The notes under the pieces are model-generated. The model saw only the letters and a list, made by a program, of their open reading frames with translations. It made no database searches and was not told the DNA's origin. Below, piece by piece: positions 34,373 to 42,623 of a DNA stretch of 63,820 nt (position 1 is its first letter; every line of letters starts with the position of its first letter). The stretch is taken from assembly GCA_026386795.1 (NCBI GenBank), contig JAPLMU010000047.1, forward strand, positions 1 to 63,820. The letters run 5' to 3'. Source of the stretch: Planctomycetota bacterium. GTDB lineage: Bacteria > Planctomycetota > Phycisphaerae > Phycisphaerales > SM1A02. A program made the position numbers and the translations under genes.

Positions 34373-35197
34373 GTGATGATCAGTATCACGCTTGTGTGCA
34401 TTGTTCTCGCCGTAGCTACTGGTGGTCCACCAGTTCGTTTAGTCCCGCCAGCGCCGCCAACAGATCTTCCAAAGCTACTGGTTGCCGATCCAACCAAGGA
34501 TCCGGTGGTGGCGAAGCGCATGCTCACCGAGAATGGTGTTCCCACTGAGACTCGAATGCACGCCGTGAAGTCTCTTGGAAACTCACCAGCACTTGTTGTG
34601 CTAGACGCCATCGCGCAATGCTCTGGTACATGTGGCGCCGCCCGTGATCTTGCTGACGTACTTGTACTGCTCGCTTCTGATGCTGCAAAGGATCCCGCTG
34701 CACTTGAGCGACTGACAAAAAGTGCGCTGAACCCCGAAGACCCCGCCTACCTTGCCGCTTGTCGCACAATTGCAGCCATGCCACCCGAACAGCGTCCTGT
34801 GTCACTCAAGGACATCGCTGTGCGAACCATTGCAATAGGAACTGTTCCTGGGGCCATGCAATATGACATTAAAGAGATCAAAGCGAAACCTGGCGAAATA
34901 CTTGAGTTCGTATTCAAGAACACAGACACAATGCAGCACAACTTGCTCATCACCATGCCCGGAAAGATGAGTGAAGTTGGTGTTGCCGCGGACAAGATGG
35001 GTGAAACGGCTGAAGGAAAAGAATGTCAATTCGTACCCGACATGCCTTCTGTCCTTGCTGTCATGGGTTTAATTGATCCCGGTAAATCCGGAACGCTTTT
35101 CTATGCCGTCCCTAAAAAGCCTGGAACCTACCAGTATGTCTGTACCTATCCGGGACACTGGCGCATGATGAATGGAAAATTGAAGGTCGCTCCATGA
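34373..35197 (+). CDS. Secreted cupredoxin-like protein with helical N-terminal domain
   Basis: The leader MMISITLVCIVLAVATG directs export. Residues 30-140 are Ala/Asp/Leu-rich and look like short helix pairs (MLTENGVPTETRMHAVKSLG; DLADVLVLLASDAAK), similar to HEAT-type repeats. The last 120 residues form a plastocyanin/azurin-like copper domain: MQYDIKEIKAKPGEILEFVF, NTDTMQHNLLITMPG (His ligand), and YQYVCTYPGHWRMMNG (Cys, His and Met ligands). It probably carries electrons in the periplasm. It overlaps the next glycosyltransferase gene by four bases (ATGA). Confidence 0.82.
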   Translation: MMISITLVCIVLAVATGGPPVRLVPPAPPTDLPKLLVADPTKDPVVAKRMLTENGVPTETRMHAVKSLGNSPALVVLDAIAQCSGTCGAARDLADVLVLLASDAAKDPAALERLTKSALNPEDPAYLAACRTIAAMPPEQRPVSLKDIAVRTIAIGTVPGAMQYDIKEIKAKPGEILEFVFKNTDTMQHNLLITMPGKMSEVGVAADKMGETAEGKECQFVPDMPSVLAVMGLIDPGKSGTLFYAVPKKPGTYQYVCTYPGHWRMMNGKLKVAP

Positions 35198-36198
35198 CCA
35201 ACGAAGGTGCTGATGCGGTTGATAAAGGACAGATATATTCTGCCCCTGAAATTTCTGTTGTCACACCGATGCACAACGAGGAGGGGTGTGTTGAAGAGTT
35301 TGTACAGCGGACCAATACTGCATTGTTGGCAATTGGCAGACCATACGAAATCATTATTGTGAGTGATGGTTCAACCGATCGCACTGAAGCCTTGGTGAGT
35401 GATCTTTGTCAACAATTCTCAGCACTTCGTGGTGTCTTTCTGGCGCGCAATGGTGGACAATGCACTGCGATGTATGCGGGAATTCAAGCGAGCAAGGGTG
35501 AAGTTATTGTGGTGATGGACGGGGACCTACAACACGCTCCTGAGGAGATTCATTGTTTGGTTGAAGCAATGGGTCGCGGTAATGCGCTTGTCTCTGGAAG
35601 TCGACGCGGTCGTACTGAAAGCTTGGTGCTCCGCCGCGTACCAAGCAGGTTGGCAAACTGGATGTTGCGTCGTGTCTCTGGATGCAATGTGCGGGACATG
35701 GGCGGGTTTAAAGCCATCCATGGAGATCTGGCGCGTGGGCTTCGTTTGCGTCCTGGCCATCACCGACTCCTTCCAGCGATTGTTTGGATGCGTGGGGGTG
35801 CTGTTGAGGAGGTATTTGTGAGCGCGCCACCACGCTTTGCTGGCCAGAGCCATTATGGAATTGGACGCTCGCTTGATGTGTTGTTTGACGTACTGATGTT
35901 GTGGTTTCAAGGGGCAACCCACAGCCGACCGATGTACCTCTTTGGTCGCATTGGTTTGTTTGTCTTGATTGTTGATGTTGCGGTGGGATCTTGGCTGCTC
36001 TGGCAGCGGATCTACCAGGCCGAGCCGCTCACTGAGCGACCGATGTTCTTTGTAGTGGTAATGCTCTTCTTCGCGGCTCTCTTTATGCTCGCGATGGGGT
36101 TCGTGCTGGAGTTATTAAGTGATGCCGTCAGTGGTATTGGTGCCGTCCGACCATATGTGATTCGCAAGTGTGTTGGTGCTCATGAGCCGGTTGCATAA
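35194..36198 (+). CDS. Membrane-anchored family 2 glycosyltransferase
   Basis: DPM1/GtrB-like enzyme that moves a sugar from a nucleotide donor, usually to polyprenyl phosphate. The GT-A core has EISVVTPMHNEEGCVEEFVQ, IIIVSDGSTDRTEALV, VVMDGDLQHAPEEI (DxD-type site), and PPRFAGQSHYGIGRSLDVLF. Two C-terminal membrane helices follow (IGLFVLIVDVAVGSWLLW; MLFFAALFMLAMGFVLELL). It is coupled to the cupredoxin gene. Sugar and acceptor are unknown; Arg/Gly-rich middle residues (SGSRRGRTE) match polyprenyl-type enzymes. Confidence 0.88.
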   Translation: MTNEGADAVDKGQIYSAPEISVVTPMHNEEGCVEEFVQRTNTALLAIGRPYEIIIVSDGSTDRTEALVSDLCQQFSALRGVFLARNGGQCTAMYAGIQASKGEVIVVMDGDLQHAPEEIHCLVEAMGRGNALVSGSRRGRTESLVLRRVPSRLANWMLRRVSGCNVRDMGGFKAIHGDLARGLRLRPGHHRLLPAIVWMRGGAVEEVFVSAPPRFAGQSHYGIGRSLDVLFDVLMLWFQGATHSRPMYLFGRIGLFVLIVDVAVGSWLLWQRIYQAEPLTERPMFFVVVMLFFAALFMLAMGFVLELLSDAVSGIGAVRPYVIRKCVGAHEPVA

Positions 36199-36242
36199 TC
36201 ACTGCTCTGTATGTCTCTTCGGGCTGTGGTATTTAGTGTGTG

Positions 36243-36271
36243 TTGGTTCTTGTTGCCATGCCTCCTACACT
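36243..36271 (+). promoter_or_regulatory. Possible sigma-70-like promoter before lipA
   Basis: TTGGTT, 17 bases, then TACACT lies 12 bp upstream of the lipA ATG. The match is moderate and other -10 boxes are possible. Confidence 0.3.
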
Positions 36272-36282
36272 GTTGAATTCAC

Positions 36283-37335
36283 ATGAACACGCACGACAGT
36301 TCGCCAACTCCTGAACATGTGCCGCTTAGTGTTTCACCAGACGCGGTGGCTCGTACTCTCGCGCGCCATCCACGTCCGCTTGGTGGGGATACTGCACGCA
36401 GTGTTGGTCCCGCATTGGTGAGTTTGAGTGGCATGGTTCTGAACAACAACGATGGTGCACCACAGCACAGCCTTATTGGCCGCAAGCCAAGCTGGTTGCG
36501 CGCGCGTGTTCCTGGGGGCGCTGGATATGAGCGCCTTAAAGGAATCATTACTGAGCATCGTCTACATACGGTGTGCCAAGAAGCGAGTTGCCCCAATATG
36601 GGCGAGTGTTGGAGTCGCGGTACAGCAACGATCATGATCTTGGGGGATACATGCACGCGCTCTTGTGGATTTTGTAATGTGAAGACCGGCCGTCCAGCCG
36701 CTTTGGATGTGGATGAGCCACGTCGCGTGGCTGAGAGTTTGGCTTTGATGAAACTCAAGCATGTGGTCATTACGAGTGTTAATCGCGATGAGTTGCCTGA
36801 TGGTGGCGCAGCGATTTGGGCGGAGACCATTCGCGCTGTACACCGGGCGTGCCCAGGAATGAGCGTTGAGTGTTTGGTGGGTGACTTTCTCGGTGACGAA
36901 CGTGCGATTCAAGTGATTTGTGATGCTCGCCCTGAAATTCTTTCACACAACATGGAGACTGTGTATCGCATGCACCCAGCTGTGCGGCCACAAGCGAAGT
37001 ATCAACGGAGCCTGGCTGTTTTGGCGCAATTTAAGGCGAGTGGCTTGGTAACAAAGACTGGTGTTATGGTTGGTATTGGCGAGCGTGATGAAGAAGTTCT
37101 CACGCTTATGGATGACATTCGTGCTGCAAGTAAGGCTGACATTTTGACGATTGGTCAATATCTGCAACCAACACGCAATCACTTACCAATTGATCGGTGG
37201 GTTCACCCGGATCAATTTGCTGTGTTCAAGCAGGAAGCGCTTCACCGCGGGTTCCTGGTGTGTGAAAGTGGACCGTTGGTTCGCTCTAGCTACCACGCCG
37301 AAGAACAAGCTGACCAACTTGCACATGTCATGTGA
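36283..37335 (+). CDS. lipA: Lipoyl synthase
   Basis: Radical-SAM enzyme that inserts two sulfurs into octanoyl chains on lipoyl domains. The auxiliary cluster ligands are Cys 98, 103 and 109 in CQEASCPNMGEC, and the SAM cluster is CTRSCGFC (Cys 124, 128, 131). TVRSS-type ligand is in SGPLVRSSYHAEEQ at the C-terminus. It has an extra N-terminal segment (about 1-65) that is rich in Ser/Pro and may be disordered. Other marks are SHNMETVYRMHPAVRP, QYLQPTRNHLP and RFV-like HRGFLVCESG. It stands alone with no lipB visible nearby. Confidence 0.96.
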   Translation: MNTHDSSPTPEHVPLSVSPDAVARTLARHPRPLGGDTARSVGPALVSLSGMVLNNNDGAPQHSLIGRKPSWLRARVPGGAGYERLKGIITEHRLHTVCQEASCPNMGECWSRGTATIMILGDTCTRSCGFCNVKTGRPAALDVDEPRRVAESLALMKLKHVVITSVNRDELPDGGAAIWAETIRAVHRACPGMSVECLVGDFLGDERAIQVICDARPEILSHNMETVYRMHPAVRPQAKYQRSLAVLAQFKASGLVTKTGVMVGIGERDEEVLTLMDDIRAASKADILTIGQYLQPTRNHLPIDRWVHPDQFAVFKQEALHRGFLVCESGPLVRSSYHAEEQADQLAHVM

Positions 37336-37346
37336 GGAGTGGTGTT

Positions 37347-37361
37347 GGCACTCATAGTGCC
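37347..37361. terminator. Short hairpin between lipA and the convergent PilZ gene
   Basis: GGCACT and AGTGCC form a 6-bp stem with a 3-base loop, placed 12 bases past the lipA stop and 3 bases past the PilZ stop. It could end both transcripts; the U-run is missing. Confidence 0.35.
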
Positions 37362-37363
37362 CA

Positions 37364-37720
37364 TCAGATAAATCGAAGACCGGCCTCGTGGTGAGTTGTA
37401 TTCCCATCGGAATCACGAATACTCCGCGACCAGACGACCATGACGGTTCGCTCTATCTGTTCATCGCAAGATCGAGCACTCATTGCAACACCTGTCATTC
37501 CTTCTGGAAGTGGTGCCTCGGTACGCAATCGCGCGCCAGTAGTACTCAGGTCAAGTGTCACGTACCGACATAAATCGGCCGGGTCATGGTGCCAAAACAT
37601 CACAAACTCTCCAAGATTGCTTCGCCGCCCCATATCGCGGCGTTCAATCGAGTCAAGAAAGGCGCTGTCGCGGCGGACATGTGAGCGTTGATGAGGATTG
37701 TCCATGCTGAGAGTCTCCAT
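37364..37720 (-). CDS. PilZ-domain protein, probable c-di-GMP binder
   Basis: This small protein of 118 residues has the PilZ pattern: an Arg-rich start (SIERRDMGRRSNLG), then the signature DLSTTGARLRTEAPLP, and a final block RTVMVVWSRSIRD---HHEAGLRFI. These match the RxxxR and D/NxSxxG ligand-binding residues of PilZ proteins, though the arginine spacing is not exact. It binds the signal and would relay it to a partner. It is near a diguanylate cyclase 2 kb away. The start could be ATG 37720 or ATG 37705. Confidence 0.72.
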   Translation of the reverse strand: METLSMDNPHQRSHVRRDSAFLDSIERRDMGRRSNLGEFVMFWHHDPADLCRYVTLDLSTTGARLRTEAPLPEGMTGVAMSARSCDEQIERTVMVVWSRSIRDSDGNTTHHEAGLRFI

Positions 37721-37870
37721 TTAGAAGTGCCCCTGTTCAATGGTTCAACGGGTCAAAGTGCACAAATGTTCGGTCTGTGCCGCCTGTAATGTCTCAAAAC
37801 CATCCACCCGCATGTCCCTGGTGTGATAAATGCCTGTTGAGGCGTGGGGTTGCCGCAAAGAAGCCCTAGG

Positions 37871-39118
37871 ATGCCATTTATGGCGTTTGAATTTCGGCAC
37901 GCAGTGCTCGACAACGGTTTGACGGTGATCGCTGAAACCAGCTCAGAGTCGCATACTGCGGCGGTGGGTTTCTTTGTGAAAACTGGTGCCCGAGATGAGC
38001 CACGCGAATTGATGGGTGTAAGTCACTTCTTAGAGCACATGGTGTTTAAGGGGACAGAGCGTCGAACCGCTGATGACGTCAACCGTGATTTTGATCGTAT
38101 TGGCTCGAGCCACAACGCATTCACCACCGGTGAACTGACGGCCTTTCACGCGCATGTCCTTCCTGAAAAACTTATGGAGGCCACTGCGATTATTGCAGAC
38201 ATTCTTCGGCCGTCGCTCCGCCAGGCAGACTTTGATGAAGAAAAGGGTGTGATCCTTGAAGAGATTGCAATGTATGACGACAACCCGTTTTGGCGACTCT
38301 GGGAGCACGCCAATGAGAGGTTCTTTGGTGCACACCCGTTGGGACACCGTGTTCTTGGAACGCGTGAAACCGTTGGCGCGCTCACACGTGAGCAAATGCA
38401 GTCGTACTTTGATCGTCGCTACTGCGCGTCAAACACAGTGGTTTGTGCTGCTGGTGCTCTGGACTTTGACAAACTTGTTGAGCAAGTCCAGGCTTGTTGT
38501 GGATCATGGCAGCGTGGTGAGGTTTCCCGAACCCATCCCCCATTCCACACCCATGAAGAACGCGTCATGGTTCCCATGAAACAAGCAAATCGGGCTTACC
38601 TCGCTTGGTTGTGCCCTGCGCCGTCAGTACAAGATCCACGTCGTTACGCGGCGGCAATGTTGGCGCAAATCCTTGGTGATTCTGAGGGCTCGCGCCTGTA
38701 TTGGGCTTTGGTAGAAACTGGTATCGCTGAAGAAGCGCAGGCACAATTCGATGGTCACGATGGTATTGGTGAGTATGTGGTTTATGTGGCTTGCAGCCCC
38801 GACAATGTCGCACGTGTCGACGAAATAGTTCGCACCGAACTTGAACGCGTGTGCACGGCGATATCTAAGAAAGAACTAGCTAATGCCCGCGCAAAGATTG
38901 CTACCGCTGTGGCGATTGCTGGTGAGCGTCCAGATGGACGAATGCGTCGGCTCGGATCGGTTTGGCTTTACCGAGGCGCATATGCGTCGCTTGAAGAAGA
39001 GTTGGCACAAATTGAAAGCCTGACGGTTGAAGACCTACTGTCTGTAGCTCGTGATTTCCCATTGCGACCAACACTGCGAGCACAGGTGGTTCCCGAGACT
39101 GCCGTTTGTTCAACTTAA
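37871..39118 (+). CDS. M16-family zinc metallopeptidase
   Basis: Insulinase/pitrilysin-type peptidase of about 415 residues with the inverted zinc site HFLEHMVFKGTE (HxxEH), the fold start AVLDNGLTVIAE, TTGELTAFHAHVLPEK and the second Glu in KGVILEEIAMYDD. It is cytoplasmic or periplasmic; no signal peptide is seen. Typical of the single-domain M16B group that forms dimers with an inactive partner. The ATG at 37871 or the one three codons on (37880) are both possible. Its C-terminus overlaps the convergent recO end by nine bases. Confidence 0.92.
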   Translation: MPFMAFEFRHAVLDNGLTVIAETSSESHTAAVGFFVKTGARDEPRELMGVSHFLEHMVFKGTERRTADDVNRDFDRIGSSHNAFTTGELTAFHAHVLPEKLMEATAIIADILRPSLRQADFDEEKGVILEEIAMYDDNPFWRLWEHANERFFGAHPLGHRVLGTRETVGALTREQMQSYFDRRYCASNTVVCAAGALDFDKLVEQVQACCGSWQRGEVSRTHPPFHTHEERVMVPMKQANRAYLAWLCPAPSVQDPRRYAAAMLAQILGDSEGSRLYWALVETGIAEEAQAQFDGHDGIGEYVVYVACSPDNVARVDEIVRTELERVCTAISKKELANARAKIATAVAIAGERPDGRMRRLGSVWLYRGAYASLEEELAQIESLTVEDLLSVARDFPLRPTLRAQVVPETAVCST

Positions 39119-39850
39119 AGACTTGCCAAATACTGCGTGCATAGTTGCCGGCTCGACCCCTAATACATGGCGCGTATATGCCGCTAATAGTCGATTTGCT
39201 CGATCAACCGTTATTGTTGCTGTGTTGTGTGGTTGCTTTGCGTCAATCGCCGCGATGCACTCGATAGTGCCCCTGCGGACTTTCCACCGCGGACCATCTG
39301 TTGTTTCGCCTACTTGAAGAACACCACCAACTGCTGGTGCGAACTCAAGAACATCACCAAGCGTGTTGGTGGTGATTCGTGGTCTGTAGCCTGTTTCTGC
39401 TAATAATGTTGATTGGAACATTAGAAGTGAACCCGCCCCATCTGGTGGTGGTTCCTCTGACGACCGCGCTGCGCCGATCGTTCTAAGGGATTCAACAAAG
39501 CAATCAAACAGTACTGGATGGGGGTCCTCTGGTTGCAACATCTTGCCAACAAGGTCTGCCATGTAAAAGGCTGTTTGATTAGCAATCAGATCTGTGCGGA
39601 GGCGCGGAAACACCTCGAGGAGATCCCACTCTGTGAGTGTCGCCAAGTCTCGATTTGGCTTAATGATGGCGCCGAACTCACCGCGAGAAAGTAGGTCGAA
39701 CCCGCCATCGAAAGCGCCTCGTTCGCGACGCGCGCCCTTAGCGAGTCCACGCACAACACCGAGCGATCTACCAAACAGGCTCACTGTCTGGCTGGTCTCA
39801 CTGAAATCCCATTGTCGAATACAGACGCCCTGATCGTGCGTAGTGCCCAT
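39110..39850 (-). CDS. recO: DNA repair protein RecO
   Basis: RecO helps load RecA onto SSB-coated DNA. The N-terminal OB-fold reads VCIRQWDFSETSQTVSLFG and GVVRGLAKGARRERGAFDG; the following helical part includes FYMADLVGKMLQPEDP and a late LAETGYRPRI where zinc Cys residues are absent. The start ATG at 39850 lies five bases past the diguanylate cyclase gene and gives the usual N-terminus; longer versions run through that gene. It ends within the last codons of the convergent peptidase gene. Confidence 0.9.
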   Translation of the reverse strand: MGTTHDQGVCIRQWDFSETSQTVSLFGRSLGVVRGLAKGARRERGAFDGGFDLLSRGEFGAIIKPNRDLATLTEWDLLEVFPRLRTDLIANQTAFYMADLVGKMLQPEDPHPVLFDCFVESLRTIGAARSSEEPPPDGAGSLLMFQSTLLAETGYRPRITTNTLGDVLEFAPAVGGVLQVGETTDGPRWKVRRGTIECIAAIDAKQPHNTATITVDRANRLLAAYTRHVLGVEPATMHAVFGKSLS

Positions 39851-39854
39851 GAAT

Positions 39855-40823
39855 TTACCCCAGGAGCGGCACCACGGCGGTGGCCTCGACTCGGTTACGC
39901 CCATTCCGTTTCGCGCGATACATGGCTGCGTCTGCTGCGGAAACGAGGTCTTCTGGAGTAGGGGTACCTGCCAGTGCGAATACATCTGTAACACCAAAGC
40001 TCGCAGTAATCACTGTTCCTGGCATGGTTGGCCAAACCTCTTGCTCAATGGCTCGGCGATATCGATCCGCTACTTCAATTGCCTCTGAACCAACGGTGTT
40101 TGGCAGAATAATTCCAAACTCCTCACCACCATAGCGGCAAGCAATGTCACTACCACGACCAGATTGAAGGATCTTAGAGAGTCGCTCAAGCACCTTGTCT
40201 GCAAATGGGTGACCACGCTCGTCATTGAGTTTCTTGAAGCCGTCGATATCACACATCACGAGCGACAAGGAACGGTGGTGACGAATTGCTTCGCCCACTT
40301 CTTGTGACAGTCTTTGATCGAAGTATGTTCGATTCCATAAACCGGTAAGCCCGTCGACTTGTGCCTTTTGTGCCAACATCTTCACAAGGCGTTGCACACG
40401 GAGCGCACTGCGTACACGGGCTTGTAGTTCGACAATCTCGAATGGTTTGGCGACAAAGTCACTGGCACCCAAATCGAGTGCTTGTACGCGGTCTTCCATA
40501 GAGTCTGTTGATGAAATGAAGATGACCGAAATATCTTGTAAGTCGACATCCGACTTAAGCACCCTTAGAACGCCAAATCCATCCATCCCTTGATTCTTGA
40601 TATCAAGATCGATATCGAGCAGAACAACATCAGGCCGGAGATCCTGCGCCATTTGAATTCCAACATCTGCGCTTGTGGCGCCAAACAACTCGATCTGCTC
40701 GTGTTGCAGGCGCACTTGCAACAGCCGGTGAATCAACACCGAATCGTCAATCAGAAGAACCTTAGGAAGACCGGAGGGGACTGCCGTCATGGGAGAAGGG
40801 ATAGAGTTTTCGTTACTCGGCAC
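39855..40823 (-). CDS. PleD-like response regulator/diguanylate cyclase
   Basis: Receiver plus GGDEF protein that makes c-di-GMP on phosphorylation. The receiver has KVLLIDDSVLI, phosphoacceptor Asp in DVVLLDIDLD, and GASDFVAKPFE with the conserved Lys. The cyclase starts QVDGLTGLWNR and reaches the active site RYGGEEFGI. Five residues before GGEEF is R-G-S-D, the RxxD inhibitory I-site. NGRNRVE closes the domain. The start could be ATG 40823 or ATG 40790. Gene order Hpt, cyclase, RecO on one strand suggests that the Hpt protein upstream feeds phosphate to the receiver. Confidence 0.92.
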   Translation of the reverse strand: MPSNENSIPSPMTAVPSGLPKVLLIDDSVLIHRLLQVRLQHEQIELFGATSADVGIQMAQDLRPDVVLLDIDLDIKNQGMDGFGVLRVLKSDVDLQDISVIFISSTDSMEDRVQALDLGASDFVAKPFEIVELQARVRSALRVQRLVKMLAQKAQVDGLTGLWNRTYFDQRLSQEVGEAIRHHRSLSLVMCDIDGFKKLNDERGHPFADKVLERLSKILQSGRGSDIACRYGGEEFGIILPNTVGSEAIEVADRYRRAIEQEVWPTMPGTVITASFGVTDVFALAGTPTPEDLVSAADAAMYRAKRNGRNRVEATAVVPLLG

Positions 40824-40850
40824 TGGTAGTTGTTTCGCACGTATTTTTCA

Positions 40851-41168
40851 TTAAGGTCGAATCCGAGCTCCCACCGCTGCCAACATTCCAACCCTGCTGC
40901 GGATGACATTATCGTCGTTGCCGTCTTTGACTGCTTGGTCAACAAGCGCTGCCGCTTCACCCAACTTTGGAAACCCATAACCCCCAGCGGCCCCTTTTAG
41001 TTGGTGCGCAAGCATGCGCAATTGCTCACGATCGGATGCCGCGAGTGCTGTGTGCATAGCGGCTAAACGCTGCGGTAATTCATGAATAAAAAGCGCGATA
41101 ATCCCAAGCATGTCGGGGTCATCGGCGAACTCGCTACGGAGTGTTGTTTGGTTGCTTGGTAAGCGCAT
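40851..41168 (-). CDS. Hpt histidine phosphotransfer protein
   Basis: This 105-residue protein is a stand-alone Hpt four-helix module. The phosphorylated His is residue 55 in MLAHQLKGAAGGYGFPKLGE, an almost perfect Hpt motif. Before it comes FIHELPQRLAAMHTALAA. It accepts phosphate from a hybrid kinase and passes it to a receiver. The cyclase gene with a receiver is 27 bp downstream on the same strand and is the obvious partner; no histidine kinase is in the window. Confidence 0.88.
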   Translation of the reverse strand: MRLPSNQTTLRSEFADDPDMLGIIALFIHELPQRLAAMHTALAASDREQLRMLAHQLKGAAGGYGFPKLGEAAALVDQAVKDGNDDNVIRSRVGMLAAVGARIRP

Positions 41169-41259
41169 TTAAGACCAAGTGATGATTGGATTCACTACGG
41201 GAACTCCAACTGCAAGTTTCCGAGATTTGTCAAAATTTACAGATTGCGCTGTTGGCTCC

Positions 41260-41287
41260 TTGGAATTCAGCCAATACCTATTAGACT
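41260..41287 (+). promoter_or_regulatory. Possible promoter before the RNase Z-like gene
   Basis: TTGGAA, 16 bases, TAGACT, about 57 bases upstream of the chosen ATG at 41344. Reasonable but not distinctive. Confidence 0.28.
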
Positions 41288-41343
41288 GCAGTATTCGCAC
41301 TTACACCCCGCCGCGCGGAAGCGCTGTGAGAGGAGATTCCAGC

Positions 41344-42372
41344 ATGGTTCCGCGCATGCCTCCGCAAGAGGCCCGACTTGGTTATATCTACTCTGCCCCC
41401 TTCCGCATTCAGGGTGTTTCTGTCGCCGGAGAGCAGGCTGTTGTCCATGTTCCAGAATTAGATTTGGTGTTCGATATTGGTCTTTGCCCAAGACCGGTGT
41501 TGGCGTCGCCAACGGTGGCTTTGAGCCACACACATATGGATCATGTCGCTGGTTTGCCGTATTGGTTCAGCCAACGAGCATTCCAAAAAATGCCTGGTAC
41601 CGCGCGCTGTCTTGTGCACCCAAAAATGGTTGAGCCCGTGCGCAGAATGATGGCGTCGTGGATTGATCTTGAGCGACAACACACGCCGCACGAGATTGTT
41701 CCTATTGAGCCCGATTCTGAATACCAATTGCGGCCAAACATGTTTGTCCGCGCGATTGAAGTGAGTCACACCACGCCTGCTTTGGCATTTGTTGTGATTG
41801 AGCGACGAAGCAAATTGCGCGATGAATTTCGCGGTGTGTCTCAAGATCGGCTGCGTGAATTGCGTGGGCAAGGTGTGGAAATCACCAAGACAATTGAAAT
41901 TCCGCTTGTTGCCTACACCGGCGATACTGAAATTGGTGATTTCCTGTTTCGCGATGAATTCCGTAATGCACAGGTAGTCATTACTGAGTGCACCTTCTTT
42001 GAGGAAGAACACCGCGACCGCGCAAAGGTTGGAAAGCACATTCATGTTGAAGACCTGCGGCCGCTGCTAGAGGCGTGGACCGCGCGCGACATCATCATTG
42101 GTCATGTTTCGCGGCGCACGTTGATTCCGTTTGCTCGCGAGCGCATTGAAGCCATTGCTGGACCAGAGCGATCACAACATGTGCACTTGTTGATGGACCA
42201 CCGATCAAATCGTGTCCGTTATGAAAATCAAGTGGCAGCTTTTGAAAATGTTGCTGGAAATTCAAAAGTGCAAAATAGCCCGACAAACGCAGGGGGATTT
42301 TTTGATTCGCTATCTGATTGCCCGGCTTCATCACTTGAGATAACAGCAGAACATCTTGAAAAAGATTTGTGA
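41344..42372 (+). CDS. RNase Z-like metallo-beta-lactamase hydrolase
   Basis: An MBL-fold enzyme of about 342 residues with SHTHMDHVAGLPYW (HxHxDH), a later AIEVSHTTPALAFVV, and VAYTGDTEIGDF, which fit the tRNA-processing RNase Z/ElaC relatives. IIIGHVSRRTLIPFARE gives the last His ligand. An HxST-like end is replaced by HVSRRT, so it may be one of the atypical non-tRNA members. GAGGAG lies about 13 bases upstream of ATG 41344; a longer start at 41179 would include a low-quality leader. It runs toward dnaA, 251 bp away. Confidence 0.8.
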   Translation: MVPRMPPQEARLGYIYSAPFRIQGVSVAGEQAVVHVPELDLVFDIGLCPRPVLASPTVALSHTHMDHVAGLPYWFSQRAFQKMPGTARCLVHPKMVEPVRRMMASWIDLERQHTPHEIVPIEPDSEYQLRPNMFVRAIEVSHTTPALAFVVIERRSKLRDEFRGVSQDRLRELRGQGVEITKTIEIPLVAYTGDTEIGDFLFRDEFRNAQVVITECTFFEEEHRDRAKVGKHIHVEDLRPLLEAWTARDIIIGHVSRRTLIPFARERIEAIAGPERSQHVHLLMDHRSNRVRYENQVAAFENVAGNSKVQNSPTNAGGFFDSLSDCPASSLEITAEHLEKDL

Positions 42373-42382
42373 TTCTGCGTGG

Positions 42383-42411
42383 TTGACGGTCGGGGGAATG
42401 TGGTCTAAAGT
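42383..42411 (+). promoter_or_regulatory. Possible promoter in the dnaA leader
   Basis: TTGACG, 17 bases, TAAAGT, about 212 bases upstream of the dnaA ATG. The rest of the leader is T/G-rich and has no clear DnaA box of the TTATCCACA type. Confidence 0.38.
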
Positions 42412-42623
42412 GCGCTCGCATTGATAGCGCGGCGTGGTGGGCAATCTCTCCGTGCGCAACAATATGGTGTTGGTTTGTCTTTGTTCACACTCTGTTTGTG
42501 TGCTATTGCACCGACTGGATGTGTGTTTGAGACTTGAGTTGGAGCTTCGCGTTACGCCGCGATGGTGTCAATGGGTTGTGTACACGTTGGTGTGTCTTGA
42601 AACTATTTGGAGCGTTACTGATC

